From: Protopterus annectens
Taxonomy: Eukaryota; Chordata; Ceratodontiformes; Protopteridae
Assembly: GCF_019279795.1 (NCBI RefSeq)
Contig: NC_056750.1
Location: 821,569,688-821,633,687, forward strand
Direction: 5' to 3'
DNA length: 64,000 nucleotides
In this document: piece by piece, positions 43,030-54,267 of the stretch
Layout of the letters: each line of letters opens with the position of its first letter
Numbering within the stretch: position 1 is the stretch's first letter
Notes under the pieces: model-generated
What the model was told of the DNA's origin: nothing
What the model saw: only the letters and a program-made list of their open reading frames with translations
Database searches by the model: none
Made by a program: the position numbers and the translations under genes

Positions 43030-43985
43030 TTTTTTAATAGGACACCTAAATATCCGCAGTATTAGTAACAAAGTAGCCCATCTCCACGCCCTTCTAGAAA
43101 TTCACTGCTTTGACATCTTCTGCCTGACAGAAATGTGGTTAAAACCAGACACCAAAGACAATGAAATCATCCCCCAAGGATATAATATATTAAGACAAGA
43201 CCAAATAAAAAGCAAGGGTGGGGGGAGTAGCAGTTCTTTTCAAAGATGGACTTCAAATCTCCACTTTACCATATAACCCACCTCAGCATAGTAAGGCAGA
43301 CGTCCTTATCACCAGATTTCAAATCAACCAAAATAAATCTTTATATATCATCTGTATCTACCTACCCCCCCCCCCCAGTAATAATATCAATACTATAGAG
43401 GATATTCTAAGCTGGGTGTCCTCAACTTACCCCCAAGAAACAATAATACTTGGTGATTTTAATACTGACTGGAAAGTTGTTAACACTGATAATCCTACCT
43501 CACATATCAACCTTCACGGCTTTAGTCAAACTATCACCTCCACAACTAGAATCAATAAACCAAATAAGAAAGAGAGCACCTTAGACTGGATACTTATAAA
43601 TAAACAGAAACAAGCTTACAAGGTAGGAACTCTGCCAGACGATGTAAGCGATCATTCTTTGACCTACATCCTAAGGCAAACAAATTATATCTCTACCCCC
43701 CCCCCCCACATATTGGATTGCACGTACCAACACTTTAAACCAGTACTATTCCAGAATGAACTTAGAGCCTGTGACTGGAACCCTTTAAAAACTCTACCAC
43801 TTGAAGAAGCTGTTAAATACCTAAACTCTAAATTCTTATCGATCCTTGATAAGCACGCACCCAAACGGTCCATTAGAATGAAGTCCAAACCTGTCCCCTG
43901 GCTTTTTAAAGAAACCAGACAGAAAATTTTACTTAGGAACAAGTCTTGGGCTAAATGGAGAGCTAACAAAAATATCTCAGATTAA
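43030..43985 (+). pseudogene. L2 copy A endonuclease
   Basis: Starts in one frame as GHLNIRSISNKVAHLHALL and CLTEMWLKPD. After the G run at 43,216 it continues in the frame 43,218-43,985: GGVAVLFKDGLQ, YIICIYLPPPP, TIILGDFNTDWK, STLDWILINK, DDVSDHSLTYIL. These are the AP-endonuclease blocks, with GDFN and SDH intact. It ends in the basic linker (PWLFKETRQKILLRNKSWAKW) and stops at 43,985. Confidence 0.85.
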
Positions 43986-44115
43986 CAAACTTTTAGGCAG
44001 TTGAGAAATAGTACAAAAAAGGCAATACTTACAGACAAAAAGAACTACTACTGTAAACTACAGCAAAATCACCAAAACAATCCCCAGAAGTTCTGGTTTT
44101 AGTATAAATAAACTC

Positions 44116-45432
44116 TTGTTCCCAGGCCACTCGCATACACTTACCCCGTCTCAGGCCAAACAAAATACCCCCCACCAAACTGCAAATACCTTCAATACCT
44201 TCTTCACAGAGACCATACAATCACTAGCCAGTCAACTAGTCCCTGACAACTCAAGCCTCCCCACCACCATACCTGGCACTCTACCAACATTCCATCTGCA
44301 ACCCATCTCAACCACTCTCATCTACAAATTCATCCAAAAACTTAAACCTTGTACTCATTCTGCTAACCAGCTACCATCTGAATACCTGCAAAAAGCAGCC
44401 AAAGTAATATCTTATCCCATATCCATCCTCATAAATGGAACCATTAAAGAATGAATCATTCCAGATATCTGGAAAATCTCCCATATTATCCCCCTACACA
44501 AAGGGGGTACCTTAAATGATTATTCTAACTACCGGCCAATAGCTCTATTATCACCCTTAACAAAAATTATGGAAAAATGCATTCACCAACAACTATTAAA
44601 CCATTTATCTCAACATAACATCATAGCAAACTGCCAGCATGGCTTTACGCCATCCAATAGCACCACAACTGCCCTATTATCCTTTACAGAAGCCATCAAT
44701 AGAAATCATAATAAAAACAACCTCTCTTCTGCACTCTTTATTGACCTGTCAAAAGTGTTTGACATGGTAAACCATGCCCTTCTTATCAACATTCTTGAAT
44801 CCCTTTCCCTTGACTGTCTGGCAGTTAAATGGCTCAAGTCCTACCTTACCAATAGGCAACAGGAAGTTCTCTGGGAAAATAATATATCATCCCTTCTGCC
44901 AGTCACCCTCGGAGTCCCTCAGGGCTCTATTCTAGGTCCACTTTTTTTCTCACTGTTTATCAATGACCTCCATGTAGCTATTCCACAAGCCACCTGCATT
45001 CAATATGCAGATGATTCTACACTAGTATGTTCAGCAAACTCCCCATCTGATCTACATTCTCTAACACAGAATGTATTTAACATAGTTGAATCATGGTTCA
45101 CAAAATGTTGCCTCCTTCTCAATGCTAAAAAAACTAAGCTCCTTCTCTTTACACCTACCAGTAAGTCCTCCCCCATAGATTTCTCTGTCATCTCCAATAA
45201 TGACACAATTATATTCCATGACTCTACCACTAAATTGTTAGGAATTACTATTGACAATAACCTTACATTTGACAGCCACATAAATAACATCATAAAAACT
45301 GTCAACAGAAAAATAGGCTCCTTATATAGAATTAAACCTTTCCTAACGCCAATAGCCAGAACTAAGATTGCACACTCCCATTTAATTTCAACTCTTCTGT
45401 ATGCCTTACCCATATATACTAAAGAAAAATAA
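44116..45432 (+). pseudogene. L2 copy A reverse transcriptase
   Basis: Frames 44,116-44,454 and 44,569-45,432 give NQLPSEYLQKAAKVISYPI, then (after a stop) PLHKGG and NYRPIALLS near 44,500-44,545. These are followed by CQHGFTPSNSTTTALLSF, SALFIDLSKVFDMVNHALL, LGVPQGSILGPLFFSLFIND, IQYADDSTLVCSA (YADD at 45,004-45,015), LNAKKTKLLLF and the thumb. A typical LINE RT with intact catalytic aspartates; one stop at 44,452 and a late frame loss near 45,432 break it. Confidence 0.87.
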
Positions 45433-46539
45433 TCTTATCAAACTAACTAACTCCTATAATAACATCGCCAGATTTGCCACCGGCAATCCCTTTAGAACTC
45501 ACCACTGTCTGAATCTAATGCAGCTAGGCTGGCTTGAATTTCAAAACCAACTGAAAGTCTCCCAACAAGATATTTTATAAACCTAACAGCACTCCTATAC
45601 TCTCCAATGTCATAATTCCCTACAAAAATTTAAATTCTCTACGCTCTTCCAGCAAACTTCTTGTTAGCATAAACAACATGGCTGGAGTTTCTCTGTTTTC
45701 CAACTCTGTGGGAAAAAACTGGAACCTACTGCCTAATGAACTAACTTTAATTTCTTCACTGCCTCTCTTTAAACAAAACCTCAGATGACACCTCAAAACA
45801 CATCGGTTATGCCCCTGTAGCAACCCTGATTAACCTTCTGCTTCACTACAGATATTTTCTCCTCTTGAACCACTACTTAATTCACATTCCTTGAAGCAGG
45901 ACTGTAACTGCTGAACAGAATTCAACATACTGGTGTAATCTATCCTGCTTGATGCTCTGAAAGTCTCTATCCTGTTTGATGCGCTGATAGTCCACATGAA
46001 TCACACTGCATAATGAATTATAATGTACATATTGTCACCTTTACTATTGTAAATACCTACTTTACTTTTTTATTACTTCCTGTATTTTTTAGTATTCTTA
46101 TTACTTCCTGTATTTTTAGTAATCTTCTATTGAAATCCTTTCATTTACTATGTATTAATATTGATTTTTAATTTCAATTTTTATTTGTTGCCACTGGAGC
46201 TTTTCTCCCCGGGCCTCTACTTTAGACTAGCCCGGTTAACAAATGTCAAATAAAAAATGGGAAGAAAAAAAAAAAAAAAAAAACAGGAAAATAGCAGAAT
46301 TCAAGCAATCAATTACAAACATAGCTGGCGGGTGGAATGTATCATAGTCAGCCAATCATACAGGCAGTATCTGCAGTACAACAGTATAAAGTATGGAAAC
46401 ACCTCACAGGCTGGATTTTCCCATAAACTCTGCACCACTGGTGTACACGTGGGGGAATTTTAACTGGAAAAAATGTAAGGGGCTGCCATTGTTTTGATCC
46501 ATCAGTATGTGCTAGAGGCTGACGGCGGAGAGGAGGATA

Positions 46540-47612
46540 ATGCTGACAACCGCCACAGACCAAGGAGGAGGAGAAAGAGTGTTCAGACCCAGGGTAACTT
46601 ACCAGAGGCTACATGATCTGGAGATAGTAGAGCACAGGGTGGACAGAGACATACTTCCACAAATCACCGAGCTCTGCTTGCCTCAACTCAGACCTAGAAC
46701 GAACAGATGGGAACCCATCCCAGTGGATACCAAGGTATGTGTAGCCTTAAGAATTCTAGCTACAGGTACTTTCCAAAGACCTACATGGGGACATTCATGG
46801 GGGTCTCACAGGCATCTGCATCCAGGGTACTCCACCAGTTCCTGGATGCCATGCTACCACATGCCGGTGAGCACATTTACTTCAACACCCGTGAGGAGAG
46901 GACCAGCAATATGCATCCCTTCCACCGTGTAGCAGAATACCCGGAGGTACTGGGTGCCATAGACTGCACACACATCCGCATCAAAGCACCACCCAGTGAA
47001 CAGGGTAGGGTCTACATAAACTGCAAGTGATACCCTTCCATCAACTGCTAGGTTGTGTGCAATGCCCAGGGCATCATGAATGTGTGTGTTGGCAGTCCTG
47101 AAAGTTATCATGACTCCCACATCTGGCATTCATCACAACTGTACCAGACATTTGCCAGTGGGGGTATCCCATATGGCCATCTGGTGGGGGATGCTGGCTA
47201 TGCACTGGAGCCATGGATGATGACACCCATCAGAAATCCACACACACCCACACAAGAATGCCATAATGAGGTACACGCACAAACCAGGATCATTATAGAC
47301 CATGTGTTTGGGATGCTCAAGTCATGGTTCCACTGCCTTGACATATCTTGTGGAACCTTGCAGTACTCTCCAGTCACATGTGCACACATGTTCATAGTAC
47401 ATGCCATGCTACACAATATGATCCTGTGGAAACAGCTGCAGCAGGAACAGCACAGGGAAGGGCCACACAGCCCACCACCATTGCCAAGGTCCCCACAGGC
47501 ACAGAGGGATTCACAGAAGGAGACCCCTGAGCCTGGTCCAGTAGGCAGGTGGAGGCATGCCCAGAATGCTCAGGCCTTGGCAAAGAGGCAATTCATAGCA
47601 CACACACACTGA
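46540..47612 (+). pseudogene. PIF/Harbinger transposase (HARBI1-like), decayed
   Basis: Frame 46,540-46,780 gives RLHDLEIVEHRVDRDIL and KVCVALRILATGTFQ. After a frameshift, 46,707-47,030 gives MGVSQASASRVLHQFLDAM and GAIDCTHIRIKAP (first catalytic Asp). Two stops later, 47,055-47,612 gives GIMNVCVGSPESYHDSHIW, YGHLVGDAGYALEPWMMTP (second Asp), then RIIIDHVFGMLKSWFHCLD, where the third acidic residue, normally Glu in a RxxIExxFG context, is Asp. Harbinger transposases act with a Myb-like partner, which I did not find. Terminal inverted repeats could not be identified. Confidence 0.85.
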
Positions 47613-48982
47613 CACTGTAGGAGCCCCAGGGACTGACACCTCTCTCTTATTTGCACACACAGTAAAATGGATGACATACACATCACATTACCTGTAACTT
47701 ACCATGTATAGGCAGTGTACTGTGTGCATCCAACATAGGCGGCCCTCAAGCACCACCCTCACAACTGCCCCAAACACAAAGTAAGTCAGTCTTCTTAACA
47801 ATAAATGAATGGATTAGTATGTTTTGCTAGCATATATATGGTAATGCAGCATACATGCAAGGGAATGGGGTGGCCTACTGGGAAAGCAGCACACAACTGA
47901 CAGCTATGTGGGACACCAGGAAATGTCTGGCCAAAACTGGCCTCCACACACTATGCAGTAGTAGCCAAGGTGGCAAATCCCACTGCAGTATGTGTGTGGG
48001 GACAACTAACTGGGGGGTCATAGGTCACAGGCATGGATGTCAGGGTGGGGGTCTTATAACTACCCCTCACACCCACAGAGCAAGTTAGCTGTAGAAAACA
48101 ACAGAGAAATGTCTGGTAAAGGCACACAAATGGTGGCAATGTTGAATTACCCCACTACACTCACACAGTGATAACACATCAAGACCTGCAGTTGCAGTAA
48201 GGCTATGAAGGGTAAGGAGTCTGAAACTCAAATGTATCCCAGTACAATCTGACCTGGGTCCTTTACATATATGCCTCTTGTCCCCAAGACAGGGCACAAT
48301 AGTATGGTAAATGGAGCCAAAATGTAAAGCAAATATCAGCACAGTCTGTGCAAATGTCTACAGTTGACAGGTGTGCCCCCCATATACCCACACAAATGCA
48401 GTAACATGCATGCTTGCAGGGGAAATAGCAGTATAGCACACATTTGCAAAGCTGTACCTATACATAAAAAAACATGTTGCCTGTCCATAATATGCAGGGG
48501 TCAATGAGCTATGTGTATGTGTGGTTAAATCCCCTACACTGCATGTGGCTGCTGAGCATCCCTGGCCTCTGTCGTCCTATTCACTCTCTGTTCAAACTAC
48601 TTTTACCTAATCTTTCTGCTACCAGTCATGCCCTGCTGGACATCCAAGACCTACCAAACTCACCTACCTTACCCTGTTTGTCTAACTCCCACCTGGAAAA
48701 CCAAGGTATTCCCTGAACTGAACTCCACGATACAAGAAAGTATGTTAAATGAGGTTCTACCTCCCTCTACATCTATGTGATATTGTTGTATAACTTGCTA
48801 GGTGTCTAGTATTAACCCGCCAGAACAGCCAGCAGCCATACCCCCTCTGCTTTGCTTTGCTCTACTCTGAACTCCCCCTTACCCATGTTATTATAGCCTT
48901 TCTCTCCTTCAAGCTTTCACTTCTGAGCTCTTTTTCTTACCTCCAGCCTTCTACTGTGGCTGCCACTTTATGTATTTTCAGG
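47613..48982. other. No gene seen
   Basis: About 1.4 kb between the Harbinger ORF and the DIRS element. No Myb-like partner ORF, tRNA or TIR was recognised. From about 48,560 the sequence becomes C/T-rich and may be the 5' portion of L2 copy B into which DIRS inserted; this is inference. Confidence 0.4.
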
Positions 48983-48995
48983 ATGTTCTTCATCT

Positions 48996-49149
48996 CACAT
49001 TGCTGCAGTCCTTACATATGGGTAGTCTGCTGTCCTCGGTCGGCCCGAATACCAAAGTATTAGGCTGACGTCGGTCAAGGCGCTTAAAACTGACATCAGG
49101 ACGTCAGGGTACAAAAGCGCATGACCGACGTCATTTCCCCAGTCTTTTT
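48996..49149. repeat. DIRS left inverted terminal repeat
   Basis: Inverted match to 54,268-54,421 with very few differences. It contains three GACGTC hexamers and one GACATC in about 70 bp (49,060-49,135). A short unique extension (48,983-48,995) lies outside the repeat. Confidence 0.93.
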
Positions 49150-49285
49150 TGCCGCATGGTCCGATGCAGAAGCAGCGTTGCAAGTGCCGTTCGGCGTTCT
49201 GAAATTTTTCGAATTCGGAGTTTCAGACCGAATCCAAGTTGGCTAAGTACCCCATTGGGGATTATTTTGGTTTTTTCTTGCCTCA

Positions 49286-51034
49286 GTGTTTTACCGGATG
49301 TCAGAAAAAGTGAATAACTGTATTTCTTGTGGGAAACAGATACCGCATAGGGATTATCATTCTTTGTGTATTCCTTGTTTGGGGCCTGAGCACAACGTTG
49401 TTGGGTGTCGCTTTTGTGCTAGGTTCAATAAACGCACTATTAAGCGAAGGTTGGATTGTGCTAGGCTGGTCTTTGGGAAGCGGTGCAATTATAATATGCC
49501 GTCGGATTCTCCGGTGCCCGCTTCTGCGAAGAAGCGCAAAGACAAAACAGTTAAACCCAGGCAAGATGAGTCGTCCGTTCCGGACGCCGGTTCTTTAGAG
49601 GCTTCAGTGGAACCGGTGGTTCTGACAGAGACTTCTCTGGAGTCTCAGGGGGAGACTTTGATTTTGCAGGAGGTGGTCTCTCAGGAGGCAGGTCAGGCTG
49701 AAGGGGCTTCCCAAGTTACTGTACTCCCCTCCCTTCCTAGGGTGGTTAGGCCTTCTCCTTCTGTTTCCAAGGCTTCTCCCAGAGGCAGGCCAGTTTCAGC
49801 TTCTGTTGGTGTCACTCCTAGTTCAGCAGGGTCTGTGCCTAAGAAGCACATGCTTAAAATGGCAGAAGATTTAATTACTCTGATTAGAGGTTCTATGCCC
49901 CCTCCTGATAAGAGGCCTAGGGTGGAGCCAGAGTTGGGAAGTTTTGAGCAGGCTTCGGATATTTCAGAGTCTTCAGCTGAAGACTTGCAGGAGTATTCTC
50001 CTTATTCTGATTCTGATGCAGATGATTCCACTCCTTCTGCTTCTCCTCCAGAGGATTTTTCTTTTTCAGAGACACTTCATTCTATGAGGGAACATTTTAA
50101 GTGGGAAGGTCAGGACTTCTCTGATTCTAGGAAAAGGCTTAGGGAGTTTTTGCTGTTACCCCAGCATAGGCCCTTGGCTATACCCCCTGTTCTGGATGTT
50201 GTGGAAGATGTGTTTGCAGAGGCTTCACTTAATCCTGATTCTCTGCCTCCTGCTCCTGTTAAACCGGTAAGGTATTACAGGGTGCCTGAGGCTCATAAAT
50301 ATCTTTATAAGAGTCCTAGGGCAGACCCAGAAACTATTAGTCAGGGACCTAAGGGTGTCAAGGCCTCTGTTGTAAAAAATCCGGTTCCTCTAGATAAAGA
50401 AGCCAGAGCTTTGGATAGATGGGGAAAGAAGGTCTATACATCTTCTACCTTAGCTATGAGGGCTTTGAATTGCCAGTTTCATATGTTGAAATATCAAAAC
50501 TTTCTTCTTTCTCAATTGAAGTCTAAGGTGGATGCTCTGGCGGAAGGCATTGAGTGTAAAGAGTTGCAAGATTTGGTGCATGTCTCTGAACAAGTGGGTA
50601 AGCATTCATTACAGTGTGGTTTTGATGCTGTGCAGGCCTCGTCTAGGGTGGCTGCCACTGGCTCAGTTCTTCGCAGGCACGCCTGGTTAAAGGATCAGAA
50701 TTTATCTGACCAGGTTAAGACAAGGATTTTGGATGCTCCTTTGCAGTCTGATGTGTTGTTTGGTTCACCTGTGGAATCAGTCTTGAAGAAAATGGAAGAC
50801 AAGGCTAAGTCTATGCAGGCTGTTAAGGATTTTTTGCAAGTTCAGCCTCCGAAGTTTAGTAGGAATTGGCCTGCTAAGGGGTGGACGTATCCTTCTTATG
50901 ATTCTCAGTCTAGGGGTAGATCTAGACGTGGTAGGGGCAGAGCTCAGAGTTCTTTCAGGCCTAGAACAGGGAGTTCACCTGCACAATCTTCGGGTGAGGG
51001 CAGGGGCCAGTCCTTTCGTAAACAGGCCCAATGA
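49286..51034 (+). CDS. DIRS ORF1 (Gag-like protein), intact 582 codons
   Basis: Single uninterrupted frame. The N-terminus is Cys-rich: CISCGKQIPHRDYHSLCIPC then CRFCARFNKRTIKRR, a probable zinc-binding region. A Ser/Pro/Glu-rich middle follows (about residues 70-260). Then a conserved DIRS Gag block (DRWGKKVYTSSTLAMRALN, AASRVAATGSVLRRHAWL-like, about 360-480). It ends Arg/Gly/Ser-rich (SRGRSRRGRGRAQSS), probably RNA-binding. Start Met at 49,286 or 49,298 (MSEKVNN) is possible. It overlaps the RT ORF by 137 bp in another frame. ORF1 presumably packages the element RNA. An intact frame suggests a fairly young copy. Confidence 0.85.
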   Translation: MFYRMSEKVNNCISCGKQIPHRDYHSLCIPCLGPEHNVVGCRFCARFNKRTIKRRLDCARLVFGKRCNYNMPSDSPVPASAKKRKDKTVKPRQDESSVPDAGSLEASVEPVVLTETSLESQGETLILQEVVSQEAGQAEGASQVTVLPSLPRVVRPSPSVSKASPRGRPVSASVGVTPSSAGSVPKKHMLKMAEDLITLIRGSMPPPDKRPRVEPELGSFEQASDISESSAEDLQEYSPYSDSDADDSTPSASPPEDFSFSETLHSMREHFKWEGQDFSDSRKRLREFLLLPQHRPLAIPPVLDVVEDVFAEASLNPDSLPPAPVKPVRYYRVPEAHKYLYKSPRADPETISQGPKGVKASVVKNPVPLDKEARALDRWGKKVYTSSTLAMRALNCQFHMLKYQNFLLSQLKSKVDALAEGIECKELQDLVHVSEQVGKHSLQCGFDAVQASSRVAATGSVLRRHAWLKDQNLSDQVKTRILDAPLQSDVLFGSPVESVLKKMEDKAKSMQAVKDFLQVQPPKFSRNWPAKGWTYPSYDSQSRGRSRRGRGRAQSSFRPRTGSSPAQSSGEGRGQSFRKQAQ

Positions 51035-52505
51035 CCTACTTTTTCAGCTGCCAGATCCTTCTTGCCTGGCAGCACCTTTGGGAGGAAGGTTAGCACTCTT
51101 CAAGGAAAGTTGGATGTTGTTTACCCAAGACAAATGGGTATTGGATATCATACACCAGGGTTACAAGTTTTATTTCCATACCTTGCCTCCTTTCAAAGGC
51201 ATGCCGGACGTTCCTCCTCAGCAAAGACTAGAGGCTCGCAAACAAATTTCTCTACTACTTCAAATAGGGGCCATACAAACGGTTCCTCTGCCAGAAGTGG
51301 GCTTAGGATTTTATTCTCGCCTGTTTCTAGTACCAAAGAAAGGAAACACGTGGAGACCAATTTTGGATTTATCCATCCTCAACACATATCTGGACATTCC
51401 CAAGTTCAAAATGTTAACGTTACAACAGCTTTTACCTCTGCTGGGCAAAGATCACTGGATGGTGACTCTGGATCTCAAAGAGGCTTACCTTCATGTTCCT
51501 ATCAGGCCCAGTTGCAGGAAGTATCTGCGTTTTCGGGCTGGGACTTCACATTATCAGTTCTCTGCATTGCCCTTTGGCTTATCTACTGCGCCCAGAGTGT
51601 TCACGAAGGTTCTGGCTCCAGTGGTAGCTTTCTTCAGGCTAAGAGGAATACAGATCTATCCTTATTTGGACGATTGCCTGATACTGGCCCAAGAAAAGGA
51701 CGAACTTCTTCATTATTTACAGTATGTGATGGCAGTGTTAAGATGCCTGGGGTATTCTGTGAACGAAATAAAGTCCATTCTAGTACCCTCTCAGGACATG
51801 TGCTTTCTGGGTGTGAGACTGAATACAGCATCCCAGATGGCCTTTTTGACCCCGGACAAACAAAAGAATCTTTCTCTTTACTTCCACCAGTTGTCTTATC
51901 AGTCCAGGCTGACTGCAAGGACAGTCCTTCAAGCCTTGGGGTTCATGGCATCTTGTATTCTGGTACTTCCCAATGCCAAACTGCATATGAGGAAGCTACA
52001 ATGGTATCTCAAGAATGTATGGACACAGCACTGCCAAGATTTGGACACTGTCATTCAAATAATACCTTGCATTCAAAAGGAATTTTTGTGGTGGGCTCAG
52101 GAATGTCACCTAAACAAGGGACTCTCTGTGACCCGGCCAGAGGCGAGTCAGATTTTAACGACAGATGCCTCAGACAAAGCTTGGGGAGCTCATCTAAATG
52201 GAAAATGGATACAAGACACGTGGCCTGCCGGACTTCAACATCTACATATCAACTTGAAGGAGATGTTAGCAGTCCAATTTGCATTGATAGCTTTCAAGGA
52301 TTTACTTCTTCCAGGGCAGGTGTTGATTCAAACAGACAACACAACTGTCATGTGGTACATCAACAAGCAAGGGGGAACGCATTCTTATCCTCTATGCAGA
52401 CAAGCAATGATTTTGTGGGAGACTGCTCTCAGTTTACAGCTAAATCTTCAGGCAAGGTTTCTGCCAGGAGCACAGAACTCCTTAGCAGATGTGTTGAGCA
52501 GATAA
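50898..52505 (+). CDS. DIRS reverse transcriptase-RNase H, open 535 codons
   Basis: Uninterrupted frame. RT: GRLALFKESWMLFTQDKWVL, FLVPKKGNTWRPILDLSILN, MVTLDLKEAYLHVPI, FSALPFGLSTAPRVFTKVL, and YLDD at 51,663-51,674. RNase H: ILTTDASDKAWGAHL, LKEMLAVQFAL, IQTDNTTVMWYINKQGG and LADVLSR, so all four acidic residues are present. A TAA at 52,503-52,505 closes it just before IMDPHEWKLDP, the start of the methyltransferase-like domain in the same frame, so the stop may be a recent mutation splitting one polyprotein. Most of this stretch is also open in another frame (51,062-52,522). Confidence 0.93.
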   Translation: MILSLGVDLDVVGAELRVLSGLEQGVHLHNLRVRAGASPFVNRPNDLLFQLPDPSCLAAPLGGRLALFKESWMLFTQDKWVLDIIHQGYKFYFHTLPPFKGMPDVPPQQRLEARKQISLLLQIGAIQTVPLPEVGLGFYSRLFLVPKKGNTWRPILDLSILNTYLDIPKFKMLTLQQLLPLLGKDHWMVTLDLKEAYLHVPIRPSCRKYLRFRAGTSHYQFSALPFGLSTAPRVFTKVLAPVVAFFRLRGIQIYPYLDDCLILAQEKDELLHYLQYVMAVLRCLGYSVNEIKSILVPSQDMCFLGVRLNTASQMAFLTPDKQKNLSLYFHQLSYQSRLTARTVLQALGFMASCILVLPNAKLHMRKLQWYLKNVWTQHCQDLDTVIQIIPCIQKEFLWWAQECHLNKGLSVTRPEASQILTTDASDKAWGAHLNGKWIQDTWPAGLQHLHINLKEMLAVQFALIAFKDLLLPGQVLIQTDNTTVMWYINKQGGTHSYPLCRQAMILWETALSLQLNLQARFLPGAQNSLADVLSR

Positions 52506-52508
52506 ATT

Positions 52509-52943
52509 ATGGATCCCCATGAGTGGAAATTGGATCCTCATGTATTCCAGAGGTTGACAGTGTTATGGGGAACTCCAGACATAGATCTGTTCGCTTCTCC
52601 ACTAAATTACCAGCTGCCAAAGTTTTGCACAAAAAGGTTTCATCCCTCAGCTTGGAAAGTAGATGCTCTCTCATTCAATTGGAGCAATCTTCACGTGTAT
52701 GCCTTTCCACCTCTGCCTCTCCTCCCAAAGGTACTGCTGAAGGTCAGACAGGACAAGCCAAACATGATTTTAATAGCTCCAGATTGGCCTCGACAGCACT
52801 GGTACCCATTACTGAGAAGTCTGGTACAGGAGCCTCCATGGCCTTTGCCTTCGATTCCTCACCTGCTGTCTCAGGAGAACGGTCATTTACTCAATGTCAA
52901 ACTTCATTCTCTACATCTGACAGCCTGGCATATTCTGGTTTAA
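52509..52943 (+). pseudogene. DIRS methyltransferase-like domain
   Basis: Same frame as the RT, directly after its stop: MDPHEWKLDPHVFQRL, DIDLFASPLNYQLPKF, DALSFNWSNLHVYAFPP and ILIAPDWPRQHWYPLL. This domain follows RNase H in DIRS elements and has been compared with phage DNA N6-adenine methyltransferases; its role is unknown. It is separated from RT-RH by one in-frame stop. Confidence 0.78.
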
Positions 52944-53976
52944 ACCCTGGAGGGTCTCAGCTTCCACAACAAGTTTTGAATGTTATTTTGGAGGCCAGAA
53001 GGCCTAGTACAAGGAAAGTTTACGCAGATAAATGGAGGAGATTTTTATTTTGGAGTACAGCAAAGGACTTTGATGTTTCTAAACCTAATTTAAGTGTGGC
53101 TTCAATACCTTACTGAGTTATTGGACAAAGGTTTGTCCTTCTCCTCTATAAAGGTTCATGCTGCAGCAATCTCTGCTCACTATGACTGTGACCCACCATT
53201 ATTTTCTCAGCCTTTGTTTAAGCAATTCCTTAGAGGGGCAAAGAATATAAGACCCCACGTAGAGCTCCTACTCCTGCTTGGGATCTCAATTTTGTGTTGG
53301 AGAAACTCACTCTACAACCTTTTGAGCCTGCAGCATCGGCAGAGTTGAAATATTTATCTTGGAAGACTGCTTTTGTTGGCCATTACCTCTGCGAGAAGGG
53401 TTTCTGAATTACAGGCCCTTATGGCAGTTGAGCCTTTCTTAATTTTCCACAAGGATAGGGTGTCTTTGCGTACTAACCCTTCTTTTATGCCTAAAGTGGT
53501 TTCTAGTGTGGCTTTAAACCAAACTATTCATTTGCCTACTTTTATGCAAACCCCCAAAATAAAGGGGAAAAGATTTTGCACACTTTGGATATTCACAGAC
53601 AGTTGCGATATTATTTGAGCAGAACTAAAGGGTTCAGGCAGTCTCAGCAGTTGTTTGTTTCTTTTGCTTTGGGTTCTCAGGGCAAACCTGTTTCAAAACA
53701 AACTATTTCTAAGTGGATTGGTTTTGTATTGCTTTCTGTTATTCCCATCATGGTAAGGAGATTCCAGCTGGGATTAGGCCTCATTCCACTAGGGCTACTG
53801 CCACTTCTACAGCTTTTTTAAGGGGGGTGGCTACTAAAGATATTTTGGAAGCAGCTACTTGGAGTTCAGTGCATACTTTCTCTAAGCATTACCACCTTCC
53901 ACTTTACTCCAAATCTAGGGCTGGATTTGCAACTGCAATTTTACAAGGCATGTTGGCAGCTCCTAATGCTTTATAG
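52523..53976 (+). pseudogene. DIRS tyrosine recombinase, frameshifted
   Basis: Starts in the frame 52,523-53,116 (overlapping the methyltransferase-like domain) with ILEARRPSTRKVYADKWRRF, the DNA-binding core start. Later pieces lie in three frames: LSFSSIKVHAAAISAHYD (53,094-53,348), LAITSARRVSELQAL with the first catalytic Arg (53,373-53,618), and IRPHSTRATATSTAFLRG and ATWSSVHTFSKHYHLPLY (53,713-53,976) with the HxxR pair and the nucleophilic Tyr region. The catalytic residues R, H, R, Y are all recognisable but at least four frame switches prevent a whole protein. It would insert circular cDNA. Confidence 0.88.
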
Positions 53977-54010
53977 TTTTGCCATCCTCCCTTACCTCTG
54001 CTTTGGGATT

Positions 54011-54112
54011 CTACCCATATGTAAGGACTGCAGCAATGTGAGATGAAGAACATAGTACAGTTTTGTACCTACCATAAATGTAGATGTTCGAAGATCCACA
54101 TTGCTGCAGTCC
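54011..54112. repeat. DIRS internal complementary region
   Basis: 54,011-54,053 is the exact reverse complement of 48,983-49,025 and 54,054-54,112 is that of 54,406-54,464. It thus holds the joined ends of the element and serves as template for completing the termini during circle formation in the DIRS1 model. Confidence 0.95.
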
Positions 54113-54267
54113 AATTTACCCTCCCTCCTTGCCCTCTGTTGTTGAAGGTGGTGGTGTGGTTTGTGTTGTACATATTGTAAATATGGTTAGTGCACGGGTG
54201 GTTGGTTGGGTTTTGCTGGTTTTTGGCTTTGGCCTGTCTTGTTAGGGCCTTCTGACATCTGGGGCAA

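Larger units (their letters stand above)
42300..46262 (+). mobile_element. L2-like LINE, copy A
   Basis: Shares its 5' part, coding region and 3' end with copy B (54.7-61.1 kb). Contents in order: a C/T-rich 5' region, a 2A-like DIHPNPGP motif (42,959-42,985), an AP-type endonuclease, RT, and a 3' untranslated part ending GGAGCTTTTCTCCCCGGGCC and AAATGTCAAATAAAAAATG at 46,262. Frameshifts often sit at homopolymers (G run at 43,216, C runs at 43,371 and 43,699). Placement in the L2/Jockey group is from RT motifs. Confidence 0.85.
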
